Part shown: one piece after another, positions 1-12,295 of the stretch | Position numbering within the stretch: the stretch's first letter is position 1 | Layout of the letters: every line of letters starts with the position of its first letter | Assembly: GCA_022701365.1 (NCBI GenBank) | Contig: JAKUHH010000131.1 | Location: 62,001-126,000 of the forward strand | Source of the DNA: Mycocentrospora acerina | Lineage: Eukaryota; Ascomycota; Dothideomycetes; Pleosporales | Direction: 5' to 3' | DNA length: 64,000 bases | The notes under the pieces: model-generated | Databases searched by the model: none | The model's input: only the letters and a program-made list of their open reading frames with translations | What the model was told of the DNA's origin: nothing | Program-made: the position numbers and the translations under genes

Positions 1-953
1 GGAGCTTCAGGACCGTCCACCTCGACTACCACCCCCAAGAGTCCCACCTCGTCACCTTCAAGGACCCCTGGAGCTTCCCCTCCCTCTTCCACCCCGAGTG
101 CAACAACATTGTCGTCCGCCACATGGAGGACCTTGCCGAAAAGGTACACCCTACACCCTATACGCTATATATCACACTCTACACTCCAGAATACACGTTA
201 TACTATATACACTATATACCACACTACACACTACACATTATACACTATACACCACAATACACACTACACACGTCATGTCCAGGCTAACACATCCCCCAGA
301 TCACAGGCGTCTGCGTCGCCCTTGGCGAGTACCCCATCATCCGATACTATCGTCCACGCGCCCCCACCCACGAAGCCAGTGTCCTCTGCTCGCACCTCGC
401 CCGCTTTGTCCAGGACAAGCTAGACATGTATGCCCAGTACAACCAGGACTTTCCGCCACAATCGAACCGCCCTCGCGGCGCCCTCTACATCACCGACCGA
501 ACCATGGACCTCATGGCCCCATTCCTGCACGAGTTCACCTACCAGGCCATGGCATTCGACCTGCTGCAGATCAACGAAGGCGACAAGATCACCTACAAAG
601 CCATTGTCAACGACGACGGCCCTGATGCCGAGGAAAAGGAGATGGAGCTGACCGACAAGGACAAGCTGTGGGTCGAGAATCGCCATCGCCACATGAAAGA
701 CACTCTCGACACCGTCATTGGCAACTTTCAGAAATTCATTGCCGAAAACTCCCAATTCACCAAGCAGGATGCTCAGGCTGCAGCGGGCATGAATGGGCTG
801 AATGCAATCAAAGACATGATGGCTGGATTGCCGCAATTCCAGGAAATGAAAGAGGCTTACTCTTTGCACCTTGACATGGCGCAAAAGTGCATGGATATAT
901 TTCAGAAACACAAGCTGATGGATCTGGCATCGATCGAACAGGTATGTTGGGTT

Positions 954-1009
<56 letters not shown>

Positions 1010-2022
1010 GTTGCGCAAACTAAACTCTGCAGTGTCTGGCTACCGGTTTGGATGAAGAATACCGCAAACCCAAGAACATGGACGACCAGATTGTGCGGAC
1101 CTTGGATGAGGATGCCGTGACCCCTGCCGATCGGTTGCGTCTCCTGGCCCTCTATGTTTTGTTCAAGGGTGGCATCTTGCCCACTGACCTCGAAAAACTC
1201 TTGTTCCACGCACAGCTTCCTCCAGCAGACGCAACCGTCATTCGCAATCTTGACCTTCTCGGAGCGCGCATTGCTAGACAATTAAAAGAAAAACGAGAGG
1301 CCCCATTGCCCCTCTTCCCACAAAAAGCCCCATCTCCTGATTCAGAAGAATACGGTCTTTCCAGGTACAACCCAACACTGCAAGACATGTTGGAGCAGCA
1401 CATCCATGGCACACTACCTCAAGACATTTTCCCCTTTACCAAAATGTCGCCTGATGACCAAAGCCACTCGCAAGAAAACACTCCCGCAGCGTCTCTCCGC
1501 TCGGCGAAACCAACGTGGGCAAAGTCCCGTCTGACGAGTGTGGAGCCGCGACAACGCGTCATTGTCTTCATGGCCGGCGGTGCAACTTATTCCGAATCTC
1601 GCGTTTGCTACGACACCACCAACAAGACATCGAGAGACATTTTTCTCGTCACGTCACACATGATGAAGCCATCCCTCTTCCTCCGCCAAGTTGGTGACCT
1701 ATCACAGCAGCGTCGCGCCCTTCGTCTGCCCATTGACATGCCTCCTCCCAAGGCACCAGCCCATCTCTTTGAGAAGCCAGAACCACCAAAACCTGCGGCT
1801 CCTCCACCAGGCGCTAGACCAGTGGCTCCAGGCGGCTTACCGTCAGCACCCAGGGCAAGCGGGCCAGCTCCCCCGACCGCCGCCATGGGGGCGATAAACC
1901 TCAACGCTGGGAAAGCGCCGGCCCCTAGCCCATCACCGGCGCCAACGCCGAGCAGTGGCAAGTACGGCAAGGAGGAAGAGAAGAAGAAAAAGAAGCACCA
2001 TTTCTTTTCGTCGAAGCGCTAG
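1..2022 (+). CDS. SEC1: Sec1/Munc18-family syntaxin-binding protein, 5' partial
   Basis: Sec1/Munc18 proteins bind syntaxin and promote SNARE assembly for exocytosis at the plasma membrane. The window cuts the 5' end. Visible exons are 3-143, 300-941 and 1033-2022, all in phase, giving 590 residues; roughly the first 100-150 residues lie outside. Exon 1 carries a Sec1-type HLDYHPQESHLVTF / DPWSFPSLFHP block. Exon 2 carries ALYITDRTMDLMAPFLHEFTYQAM, the domain 3a start of the family. Exon 3 has LSRYNPTLQDMLEQ and, near the end, MAGGATYSESR followed by the DIFLVTSH strand. The C-terminal tail is Pro/Ala-rich and ends in a Lys-rich patch, so it is probably disordered. Intron 1 is low-complexity TACAC/TATAC sequence and intron 2 holds a (CT)25 tract. 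Identity is certain at family level; SEC1 rather than VPS33, VPS45 or SLY1 is inferred from the domain 3a sequence. Confidence 0.93.
959..1008 (+). repeat. Perfect (CT)25 microsatellite inside SEC1 intron 2
   Basis: Fifty bases of uninterrupted CT lie inside the intron 942-1032 and are followed at once by an AG (1009-1010). Using that AG would add 22 bases and bring a stop codon into frame. The in-frame acceptor is the later AG at 1031-1032, preceded by a CTAAA branch-like element at about 1020. Confidence 0.9.
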
Positions 2023-2647
2023 TGACGCAACTGGCAATGTTTTGTGCATGGCGAGCGTACATGGAAGCTTTTGGCATGGCGTGGCGTTGGGGTGCTATGG
2101 GACTGTATCAAGTCTGCTTAAGATATCTGTGCCTACTACGAGAACTTGTGCGTTGGGTTTCTCGCAACATAGCAAGGGGTTAGCTAGATGGTGTCGTGTT
2201 TGAATGTGCATGTCTTTCCGGAACATCTCCTGTGGTTTAAGTTTGTGTGGCGATGCAATCCGTGTCTCATAGTAGGTTTGCATGCACTCGTCTGTTTAGA
2301 GTAATTCGGCTCCGATCACGACTTTTTTTTCTCTTCTTTCTCTCTCTCTGCAGAACATGAATCGCGGTCAAGCGTGAAGCCATGGAAATGATTCATGCTG
2401 TCGTGACGTTGCGAGAGTGGGCTAACGCGCGATGCGTGAAATGAAGGGGCTTGGCCTCATCAGTTGGCTAGCCTAAGAAATCAACGCCGGCGCTTCCGCT
2501 CGGAGCAACGAACAAAGCTTCTCTCACGCCTACCAACACCCTCGACTCTTGCAGCCGAGTTGCAGTATTAGCACAGCACTTGTTTGCTACCCGTGTTCTA
2601 CTTCCATCGCACGCGGGGTCGTCTCTCCACGACCAAAACACGCCACG

Positions 2648-3708
2648 ATGACGCCTTCCCAGCTACTCGAGATTCCGCGCCCCAAGGTATGCATGCCGTG
2701 CTGCGTGCAAACATGACCACCCTGTTGCGCACGACAACAGTCAACATGGCCGACACTGACCCTCCACCGCAGACGTTCCTCCAAAAAATGTCGCTTCGCA
2801 CAGGCGCCGAAATCATCACCTTTTTGCAGGTCATCAACAAGGTCTCCGGACTCTACGGCCTCCTTGCCCTCCTCACAGGCGCCAACATCGACGGCTGGCA
2901 ACTGTCCATGTACCTGTACTCAACTGTCGCCCTATTCGCCACCGTATATCTCTACAAGAATATCCGCCTACAGAATCCATTCGAGTGTGTCCTGTTGGCG
3001 CATCTGTATGCGCTGGACTCGGTCATCAACGCCCTCTACACAGCCTTTTTCGGCATCGCATGGTTCTACGTACTCGCCGCACACCCCGAAGAATCCTCCA
3101 TTCCCGGCTCCCAAGGCATCTCAGATGTCGCGGGTTTCACAAGCCCACAGTACAACGTCTCCAAGGTTGAAATCGTCGCCACACCATCCGAGGGCGTCCT
3201 TCCTGGCCAAGACGCCATCGCAGTCGGTCACGGTGTACGCGAGAGTGCTCCAGGACTTGGAAACGTCGTTTTCCAAAAGGGAAGCATCATGAGCATCTCC
3301 CTCATCTCCGGCTTCTGGGTGCTGCGAGTCTACTTTGTCTTCATTATGCTGGCTTTTGCACGACAATGCCTACGCCAACACATCGCCGCAAATGCTTCCT
3401 CCGCCGGGTGGTACACATCGAACAGCATGGAGACTACCGCGACCGACCTGGCCGAGAACCCATTCTCCGAGGACAAAGAGGAGGGAAATGGCTGGAAGGG
3501 CAAGCTTGGCAGGATCATGCTGAGCGGCGCACCAAAGTACTGGCTCGGTGCTGAGGAGGGTGAGGACTGGATGCGCGGTGTTGGCGGCAGATTCAAAAAA
3601 ACCACTCAGCTGGAGCAGCCGATTGGGTTCAGCGAGCGTGAGAGGAGGAGAAGATCTGGCACTGGTCCGCCTGTGCCACAGCTGGCCAACCTGCAGATTG
3701 TCCGGTAG
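2648..3708 (+). CDS. KEI1: Inositolphosphorylceramide synthase regulatory subunit Kei1
   Basis: Kei1 is the Golgi membrane partner of Aur1 and is needed for inositolphosphorylceramide synthesis. I read two exons, 2648-2686 and 2773-3708, giving 324 residues. The short first exon (MTPSQLLEIPRPK) joins TFLQKMSLRTGAEIITF. The intron has a GTATGC donor, an ACTGAC branch and a CCGCAG acceptor. The MSLRTGAEI...GLYGLLALLTG opening is the hallmark of this fungal family. Hydrophobic segments follow (about residues 20-45, 55-75, 85-110), then a lumenal-like loop of about 80 residues and a further membrane segment around ISLISGFWVLRVYFVFIMLAF. The C-terminal third is hydrophilic and basic, probably cytosolic. 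The unspliced reading frame extends to 2584 and would give a longer, unlikely N-terminus. Family call is strong; the first exon is inferred. Confidence 0.85.
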
Positions 3709-5028
3709 TTTCGCTTCTGAGCCTCTCCTTGTTCAATTTTTTTTAGCATTTTCTGCGGGAAGTGGTGTAGTTGAGGAAGAGGTCTGGTGACGGATGTTTT
3801 AATGGCCAGACCGAGGTGAATAGGTAATGATATAATGTTTAGAGTTGCTGGAGGCAGAAGGTGCGCCACAAGGCTTTTGCGCACTTGTACTATATTCATT
3901 TAAAGAGCTTGGAATTCGGCATAGGAGGTCTCGTACCCGAAGCGAGCGTGGTCTTTGTTTTCTCTTTTATCCTGTCGTTGGTCGTCACCCTCATTCGCTT
4001 TTCTGCAATCCTGCCATTCTTTCGAACAGCGATGCAACAGCATTTAGTGGCGTTCTAGACCCTGTTTTTCAATGGCATGTCACGTCACATCACGATCCCC
4101 CACCACACTCGGCCATGGCCACAGCCACAAGTCACAGTCACAGGCACACTTGCAGCTCTCTTATCGCTATCCTCAACGCCCCCGATCTGGTCCGTTGCGA
4201 GTGCTTGCGCACGTGAGCACCCCCTCGGTTAGTCGCGAAAGACGCAACTAGTTGTAGGCTCTCTTTTCAAAAGTTCCACTACTGTCTGAGTTTATTTCCC
4301 AAGACGACCGTTTTCGTCGTGCAAACAAGCTCGTCGAACCTGACAGGGTTGTCTTCCAACTTCCATCCTGCTTGCTGTCAAACCAAGTCAGCAGTGTTGC
4401 TACATCATAGGTGTTCGTCTGTCTGCTTGAATGCTACGTAGTTTTGCCGGGGCTACCCTGAAACCGTTCAAGTTTGCCGAGCCAGTTAGACTCAATACGG
4501 CTAGCACAGAGCGAATCAGGTGAATGGGTCCCAGTGTTGCTAGCTTATCACATGGTGTCTCATCTTTACCGCCATGACTTGGGACCCTCTTGTGGCCAGG
4601 TTGTAGGCTTGAGATGACACCGCCGCCTGTTGGCTGTTGAACGGTATGATGACGGGTATCTGACACCGCCCCTTCCTCGTGCGTGTTATGCAGGGCCACG
4701 TGCTAGGGCCAGGGGGCCAACGTGCTGGTCAGTAGGGCTGGGTGAGTAGAAAAAGGGAGGGATGGGCCGTTTCTTGTTGCGTTTATCTGGTTTCTGGACA
4801 TTTGAAGCATTCCTGGGCTGCTGCTGGGCCAAGTTACGATATCCGCAGTCGAAATTCCCACGTCAACCGGTTCGTTCTGTCCTGCGAGTTCCATCTCCGA
4901 GATTTCGAAAAAAACCTCGGTGCACTACTGCTACTACCTACGCACGCGGCCGTTCCGAACAACACCCCGTTTGACAAATAGAAATCACAAATCTCCAATA
5001 GTTGGGCTGGAGGCTCTAGATCGGAAAC
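3709..5028. other. Intergenic region between KEI1 and the F-box gene
   Basis: About 1.3 kb without a supportable gene. The open frames here lack family resemblance or depend on non-ATG starts. The final 100 bases before 5029 are rich in short pyrimidine runs and probably hold the promoter and leader of the F-box gene. Confidence 0.5.
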
Positions 5029-6528
5029 ATGGGCTTTTTTCATCGCTCTGCCAGCTTCAGTTCGTCGCGGTCGCGGTCGCATTCTCAGTCCTCGTCTCAC
5101 TCTACCGCATCCGACACTTCGACAACACCACGCACAAGCTCAGAATCCAACCGCATGGACGACACTATCGTTTTAAAAAGACCGCAGCAATCACCGCAGC
5201 AAATCCAGCAAATCCACGCTCCACTCCTTACTCTCCCCGTTGAACTCCTCCAGCAGGTAGCCTCTTACCTCGACACTCCATGCTGCGCCTCACTCAGCCT
5301 CTCTAGTCGCTATTTGTGCTATGCACTCGGCACTAATCATCTAACACGGCATCTTGAAGGTGCAAAATCGAGTTTCGATAAGAGGGGGATTATTGAAGGG
5401 TTGGTTGAGCGTGCATTTCCAGGACACTGGTATTGTGCATGGTGCACTGTTTTTCACTCATGGGACGAATCGACGGGGCCAGCGAGTGCAGGGAGGGCAG
5501 GGGAAGGAATGCGAGATTGCGATAGATTTAACGGGTATATCAGCGCCTCACCGCCACTATCATTATTGTCATCATCGTCATCACCATCATCATTATCCTC
5601 TGACAAAATCGGAGAAGCCGGATCCCAAACCAACTACACAATCCTCTACCATCACATCCGACTTGCGCTTTCCGCACACCTCCATGGACCCTCCCACGGC
5701 ATCCCCCTCTCCGCGTTCACACACCACTCCACCCCGCGGATCCAGCTGTGGAAAACCACCCTCCCCAGCACCCTCAACATATCGGCGCGCATCTCACCAT
5801 CCACACAAAACTTCCTCCTCCAAACCTCCTTTTCACTCACCCTCCCCTCCTGGTCCCTCACCCACCCCTCCCTCGTCACAACGCTCTTCCCGCTCCTCCC
5901 CTCCATCCTCACTGCGCACCGCGCCTCACCAAACGGCCACACAGGCCTCATGGCCGCTCTCGACAACGTCCTCCGCAGAGAATGGATGTACCCGTCTACC
6001 CAGACGTGCGCAGGCTGCACAACCGACTGGGCAGTAAGCAGCCACGTTCTCCCCGGAAAGAGCAACGGCGTGCGCGTGACGATCCGCTCGTGGCGCGATC
6101 TTGGCAGGGGAGAGAGTGGCTTCGAGAAGATGTGGAGGCGCCACGGCGTGTGGCGCGAGGGCAGGGAAGCGGGGTTCCGGGAGGGGGTGAGCGACCGCCG
6201 AAAAGGGGATGTCAGGCGGGCGTTTGAGATGGGGCAGGGGGAGAGGGGGAGGGGTAGAGCTATCAATACCGATTATGCTGCGGTAACGGGAGCGGGGATG
6301 CAAACGACAACGACAACGACGACGACCCGGGGGAGGCAGAGGGATGAATTCGAGCATTTGCGCGGGAGAAGCAGGCCGTGGAGTTGGCGCAGTAGAAGCC
6401 AGAATGAGGAGGCCGCGAGGCGAGAGACGGAATACCGCGTTGCGATGGCGAGGCGCGTGGCAGAGGGATTGGTGAGGCTGGATGCCGTTGCGGATGAGAG
6501 GGGCCGAATGAGATCGCTGGGTAGGTAG
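5029..6528 (+). CDS. F-box-like protein with Ser-rich N-terminus and Arg-rich C-terminus
   Basis: Single-exon frame of 499 residues beginning at the first ATG. Residues about 5-40 are Ser/Arg-rich. An F-box-like helix set lies at about 66-105 (LLTLPVELLQQVASYLD, then CCASLSLSSRYLCYALG), the part that in the family docks to Skp1 of SCF ubiquitin ligases. Further on are two Cys pairs, YCAWC at about 135 and CAGC at about 323, that could form a small metal site. The last 150 residues are rich in Arg, Glu and Gly with many RE/RR pairs and look disordered. I do not recognise a named orthologue or a substrate-binding repeat domain, so the substrate is unknown. Lineage-restricted fungal F-box proteins of this layout are common. 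Confidence 0.7.
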   Translation: MGFFHRSASFSSSRSRSHSQSSSHSTASDTSTTPRTSSESNRMDDTIVLKRPQQSPQQIQQIHAPLLTLPVELLQQVASYLDTPCCASLSLSSRYLCYALGTNHLTRHLEGAKSSFDKRGIIEGLVERAFPGHWYCAWCTVFHSWDESTGPASAGRAGEGMRDCDRFNGYISASPPLSLLSSSSSPSSLSSDKIGEAGSQTNYTILYHHIRLALSAHLHGPSHGIPLSAFTHHSTPRIQLWKTTLPSTLNISARISPSTQNFLLQTSFSLTLPSWSLTHPSLVTTLFPLLPSILTAHRASPNGHTGLMAALDNVLRREWMYPSTQTCAGCTTDWAVSSHVLPGKSNGVRVTIRSWRDLGRGESGFEKMWRRHGVWREGREAGFREGVSDRRKGDVRRAFEMGQGERGRGRAINTDYAAVTGAGMQTTTTTTTTRGRQRDEFEHLRGRSRPWSWRSRSQNEEAARRETEYRVAMARRVAEGLVRLDAVADERGRMRSLGR

Positions 6529-7743
6529 GTAGTCGGATTTAGATTTTCGATTTCGATTTCAGATGAGATTGGGATTTTTAACTTTTTTTTTTGCCCGAAC
6601 TGCGAAAAATCTTGATTCTTGTTCTTGTTACTACTATTATTATTATTATTATTATCATTATTATTATCGTTATTAGGAATTACATTTTGTCCAGATTTTG
6701 TCCCTTCTCTTCTGTTTTTCCCCCCCCCCCCGTATTTTCATTCTCCCCCCATTTCTGTCTGTCTGTCTGTCTGTCTGAGGGAGGAGCCTGCAAAATGAAT
6801 AAAGACGGCTATTTAACAAGTTTAGATGAAACGAATGAATTAACAAACACGCACAGCGATGGCGGTGGTGGTGGGAACCACACGTCTCCCAATCAGGGAT
6901 GAATATATATATATATACACCACTAACTACTAATTATTGTCTTTCCCTCCCCTTCCATCTCAATCTCAATCTCAGTCTCAATCTCTCTTACACACATAAA
7001 CACATACATACCCCCGACCAACACACCCCAAATCCAAAGCCCGTGTCACTTCCACCCATCCATCCATCCATCCATCCAATATACACTGCATATCCCCGAC
7101 GCAGTACAGTGTAGTGTAACACAACGTAGTGCAATGCAGCGCAGCCTAGTGTAGTCGTTAGATCCATGCATGCAAGCAGTCAGACAGGAAAGACATGTCC
7201 ACACCACCGGGAAGCAAGGGCAGAGCCAAGCCAAGGCAAGGCAATACGGGGAGGAGGAGGGAGGAAATCTCGACGCGGCGTTGTTTTCCGAAAACGGCGG
7301 GCTGATGTAGTGGGAGCTGATTTGTGGGTTGGGAGGGCTTGGTGGGGGGGATTGGCCAATTGGAGGGGGGGTGTTGGGTTGTGTGACGGGAGGGGAGGGG
7401 GGATGCGGCTTGCATGTTTCGTGTATGTATGTATGTATGTGTGTATGTACTCATGTATGTTTGTATGTGGGTAATACGGGTAGGGAGGAGGGGGGTGTCT
7501 TTTTCCGGTGCGGTGACGACAAGCGCGGGGAATGAGAGGGGGAAGGGGGGATGTGTGAGTGTGTGAGTAAGAGTGTGTATGGGGGTTGTGGATGTAGTAT
7601 AAGTAGGTGGGTGGAACTTGAGTTACCGTGAGGACTACATTTAGAGGAATGTTGACAAAAACGGTTTTTAATTCTTTACTCTTTTTTTATTCAATTGAAA
7701 AAACACACCGAGCTTCCCTTTGGTTTTTTTTAAACGTTGAATT
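6529..7743. repeat. Microsatellite-rich intergenic region
   Basis: About 1.2 kb with no supportable gene. It holds (ATT)n at about 6630-6676, a C run at about 6721-6730, (CTGT)n at about 6754-6777, (CATC)n at about 7060-7078, an AGTGT-like tract with 5-bp phase at about 7107-7155 and (GTAT)n at about 7423-7470. The last 60 bases before 7744 are T-rich. Confidence 0.7.
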
Positions 7744-9427
7744 ATGCACGCTTCTCCGTGCCGTCTGCTTTATTTTCTTGCATTCGCTTTTGTGGCGGTA
7801 GCAGACTCGCCCAGCCCGGCAACATGCGATGCTTTGCTCTCTGCTCTTCCTGGGGTGGTTTCCTTCCCAGAGAGCGCCGTGTATAATACGTCTATCCTGT
7901 CGTACCCGTTTCTGCAGCTCCGCCTGTCGCCTACCTGTGTTGTGCGGCCGAATACGACACAGGATGTTGCTGCTATTATCACTATTCTCAGCAAAGATAA
8001 TCAAACGAGATTTGCCATCAGGGGTGGTGGGCACAATATCAATACGGGATTTAATAACATTGATGATGGTGTGACGATAGATATGCGTGGGTTGAATGCC
8101 GTGGAGCTCGCTTGGGGAAACGAGGTGGTGGGCGTGGGTGCTGGAGCGATTGGGCAGGATGTGTACGATGCGCTTCACCAGTATAATATCACTGTGCTGG
8201 GGCCCAGGATTGGGGTCGTGGGTATAACTGGGTTTACTACAGGAGGTACGTACAGTTGTTCAGTCAGTCTAGTCTGTGTTGACCTCACTCTGCATTCCTA
8301 CATCCCATTTTTTTCTTTCATGAAAAGAAGATGATGAACAAGTGCTAATTGTTTGTTTTCCTCCCTCATAGGTGGGATAAATTTCCTTTCGCCTTACAGA
8401 GGCTGGGCTAGCGATTCCGTCGTCAACTTTGAAGTTGTGCTTTTCAGTGGGGAGATTGTGAATGCAAATGCGACCTACAACTCGGATTTATACACTGCCC
8501 TCAAGGGTGGACAGAGCAACTTTGGAGTAGTAACACGCCTCGACCTCCGAACGTATCCCCAGGGTCCGATTTGGGGCGGAAGAGTTGTGTATGCAGAGAA
8601 TGGCAGTACGGCGCTACTCTCGGCATATACAACGTTCAAAGATGGAGAAAACTATGATCCGTACGCAGCGGGATGGGTGACGATTGCGTATAACCATACA
8701 ACAGCGAAGTTTACCCCGATAAGCATCTTGTACTACACCAATCCGCAGTCGAAGCCCGGTGCGTTGGGAGGGATTCTAAATTCCGGTCCCCAAGTCACCA
8801 ATGGGATGATCGAAGCGCCCATCGCTGAGCACACGAGAAACGCATCGCGAGCTGGAGCAGCCGTGGCTAGACGGTTAGTCGTTTTCCACCTTTGTAAAAC
8901 CGTCTTATACCTACTGATGATGAATTTACAGGGTTATTTGGGCAACAACTACATTCAAAGTGTCCCCCACAATCCTCAATCGCATCCACGCCTTCTGGTC
9001 CACGTTGGTCCCCTCCATCTGCTCAATATATCCGACGGCATCTATTTCAGCAGAGTTAACCTTCCAATCTCTACCCCCTCCCCCTGAAGATACGTTGCAC
9101 TCCAGTAGCTTCGGACTTTCCGATAAGAACAACACCAACTATGAAAAAACTCACGTCTTCGCGCAAGTCATCTTCCTCTACACTGACTCCACGGCGACAC
9201 CTGGGCTGGAAAAAGCGCTCAAAGATCTCATCGAGAGGATTGATGAGTTCGCCGAGGATGAAGCCGTTGCACACAAGTTCAGGTATTTGAATTTCTCGGC
9301 GTGGTGGCAGGATCCGATGAGGAGCTATGGGGTAGAAACGAAGAAGAAGTTGCGCAGCGTGGCGAGGAAGTATGATCCTGAGGGTGTGTTTCAAAGACTG
9401 CTTGCTGGAGGGTTTAAGCTTTATTAG
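7744..9427 (+). CDS. Secreted FAD-linked oxidoreductase (PCMH / berberine-bridge-like)
   Basis: Exons 7744-8245, 8372-8873 and 8932-9427 join in phase to 499 residues. Residues 1-20 are a signal peptide (LLYFLAFAFVAVA core) and there are many N-x-S/T sequons, which fits a secreted glycoprotein. The PCMH-type FAD domain spans about 60-235, with RGGGHN at 93-98; His97 sits where the family attaches FAD covalently. The TTGGGINFLSPYRGWASD segment crosses the first splice junction and confirms it. No Cys occupies the second (6-S-cysteinyl) position, so attachment is probably by His only. The C-terminus KYDPEGVFQ...GGFKLY is typical of the BBE domain. Such enzymes oxidise sugars or secondary metabolites; the substrate cannot be read from the sequence. 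No other biosynthetic genes lie next to it. Confidence 0.88.
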
Positions 9428-9863
9428 TGGTTTGAAAGGTATTTGGAGCTATGGCCATGCGAGAGAGTTGTGGGATTTGTCGTTATGGGAGTTTTTTAGG
9501 GTGCAGGAATATTGTCAGAACATGGGAGTAAACAAACCCACTGGAGCAACTGGTGGTTTACGTTCTTGTAATATGGGGGCTAGATGTAAGAATGATTTTT
9601 CCCTATGCACCCAAAATCACAATTCTGTCGTGAACATTGAAGCCTTTAAGTCTCTACTTGTATCTGCGAGGGAAGTAATTTGATTGGATGCGAGCTTGAG
9701 GGTAGGATTATTGAGGATGATATTGTGGATTGACTTTTTAAACACACGACGATTCAAATTCATCTCTCGGACGTCCTGTTCTAACACGGTAGCAGGTAGC
9801 ATGTTTGTGGTCGAAGACATTTGACGTTCTAGTCAATGGAGGGGAGGGCGAGGAGCTAGCGCG

Positions 9864-9877
9864 CACGTGCACACGTG
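9864..9877. promoter_or_regulatory. Paired CACGTG elements upstream of MLH1
   Basis: CACGTGCACACGTG contains two E-box/bHLH-type palindromes spaced by 2 bp, about 130-140 bp before the MLH1 ATG. bHLH factors bind such sites in fungi; use here is inferred. Confidence 0.35.
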
Positions 9878-10005
9878 TTTCTTGTCGCGTCGTCGTCATC
9901 GCCCTTTCCTCTTCCGCTGATACACCATCAACATTAGCATCAACGTTGACATTATCAAATCGCATCTTTGGATGCTCTGTTAGTATCGTAATCACGGCAG
10001 AGGAT

Positions 10006-12295
10006 ATGGACCTCTCGCCACCTTCGCCTCGCGGCACGAAACGAAAGGGCGACGATAGCCTGGCGCTTCCAGCACCACGCCGAATCAAAGCTCTTGCACA
10101 AGATGTTGTCAACAAAATTGCTGCGGGAGAAATCATTGTCGCGCCCGTACATGCACTGAAAGAGCTGATTGAAAATGCCGTTGATGCAGGATCGACGGCA
10201 TTGGAAGTCCTAGTGAAAGATGGCGGTCTAAAACTTCTACAAATTACAGACAATGGCCACGGGATTGATGTATGCCATCACGCCTCGTAAGCATCACCCG
10301 CTAACGGTTTTTGTAGAAAGCAGATTTACCAATTCTCTGCGAAAGGTTCACTACCTCGAAGCTGAAAGAGTTTGAAGACCTTACGTCGATTGGCACATAC
10401 GGCTTTCGTGGCGAGGCGCTGGCGAGTATCAGCCATATTGCTCATCTGAAAGTCACAACTAAGACAAAAGAGTCTAGTTGTGCATGGGAGGCTCAATATG
10501 CTGATGGCAAATTGACTAGTCCTAAGCCTGGTCAAAGTGCGGAGCCGAAACCCAAAGCCGGACGGGCAGGAACGCAGATCACAGTATGTCGTGCAAATAT
10601 GTCCCCGCTCAGAGTCAGGCGAATTGACGGTTCTAGGTCGAAGATCTGTTCTACAACGTTCCTTCACGTCGGCGTGCGTTCCGCTCGCCTAGTGAAGAAT
10701 ATGCTAAGATTCTCGACCTCGTCGGACGCTACGCGGTGCACTGTGCAGGCGTGGCGTTTTCCTGCCGGAAGGTTGGTGACAATGCCGGAAGTGGTGTTTC
10801 TGTACCTGCGGCTGCTAGCACGAAAGATCGTATACGTCAAATTCATGGCAGTTCGATAGCCAATGAATTAGTCGCCATAAAGGCCGAAGACGATCGCTGG
10901 GGCTTCAAGTGCGAAGGCTGGGTCAGTAATGCAAACTACAACGGGAAACGGACGAGCATGCTGTTGTTCATTAACCACCGGTCTGTCGAGTCCCCTGTTA
11001 TCAAGAAGAGCATTGAACAGACATTCGCTACTTTTTTACCAAAGGGTGGCCATCCGTTTGCCTACCTGAGCCTCGAAATCGAGCCACAGCGAGTCGATGT
11101 CAACGTGCATCCTACAAAACGCGAAGTTCACTTCCTAAATGAAGACGACATAATCGCTGTCATATGCGATGAAATTCGCAGCAGTCTGAGCAAGGTTGAC
11201 ACCAGCAGAACTTTCACGACACAGTCACTTATGTCAAATCCGAAAATCCCGTTCGCTACACCCATGAAGAAGGGGGTGCCTCTGACACCAGCGACGGGTG
11301 ATGTATCGGACCTCAGTGGCCCAAGACATCCCAGAACAGTGACGAAGAAGCCATATGAAAACAATCTGGTGCGGACAGACTCTACAGCGCGTAAGATTAC
11401 TTCCATGTTGCAGGCGCAGCGCACGGTTGATGAGTCAGAAGATGAGGATGAGGATATGGAGTACGAGTATACGGAGAAAGAACCAATGGCTTGTCGCTTG
11501 ACGTCCATAAAAGAACTACGAGTTGAAGTACGAGAAGCCCTACACAGCGAGCTTACAGATGTCATCTCAACCCATACGTTTGTTGGCATAGTCGACGAAC
11601 AGAAGCGCATAGCTGCAATACAAGGCGGAGTCAAACTATTTCTTGTCGATTACGGGATGCTTTGTAATGAATTCTTCTACCAGATTGGACTAACCGACTT
11701 CGCAAATTTCGGTTCGATACGATTTAATCCGCCTCTGCTATTACGAGACTTGCTCGGAATTGCAGTAGAACAAGAAAAGAAGATTGCAGGCGACGCGGCA
11801 GACGAAGTAGATTGGGAAGAAGTTGTCGGTACTGTTGAACAGCTACTAATTGAGAAAGCTAGCCTGCTCAAGGAGTATTTGTGCATGGAGGTCACTGAGG
11901 AAGGCGAACTATGCTCCATTCCACTGTTGTTAAAAGGATACACACCTTCCCTGGCCAAATTGCCACAATTTCTTCTACGACTTGGTCCGCATGTGACGTG
12001 GGATGAAGAGAAGGCTTGTTTTCATACCCTGCTCGCTGAGCTTGCTTCATTCTATGTTCCAGAAAGTATCCCACTGCCGCCTTCTCAACCACATGATGTT
12101 AGTGGTAAGGGTAAAGAGAATCTTATAGAAGAAGATTCAGAAATCACTGTGCGCAGAGAAAAGATGAAAACTGTGTTGGAGCATACAATCTTCCCGGCCT
12201 GCAAGTCGAGACTCGTGGCAACGAAAGGCATGTTGACAGGGGTTCTGGAGGTCGCGAATCTTAGAGGACTGTATAGGGTTTTTGAGAGATGTTGA
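10006..12295 (+). CDS. MLH1: DNA mismatch repair protein Mlh1
   Basis: MutL homologue that pairs with Pms1 (and Mlh3) in nuclear mismatch repair and meiotic crossover resolution. Exons 10006-10269, 10317-10583 and 10637-12295 are in phase and encode 729 residues. GHKL ATPase motifs are intact: KELIENAVDAGS (catalytic Glu53, Asn57), DNGHGID at 82-88 and TYGFRGEALASIS. The transducer domain includes FINHRSVESP and VDVNVHPTKREVHF. An acidic linker (ESEDEDEDMEYEY) precedes the C-terminal dimerisation domain. The protein ends in FERC, the invariant Mlh1 terminus that helps complete the Pms1 endonuclease site. The N-terminus has about 24 extra residues with a KRK basic patch compared with yeast. 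Introns are 47 and 53 bp. The gene converges on the GH2 gene with 122 bp between stops. Confidence 0.97.

Noticed and set aside
2584..2772. Longer unspliced N-terminus for KEI1
   Set aside because: The 5' ATG of the spliced model, the branch point and the acceptor at 2772 give a better N-terminus; the extra residues look like intron and leader.
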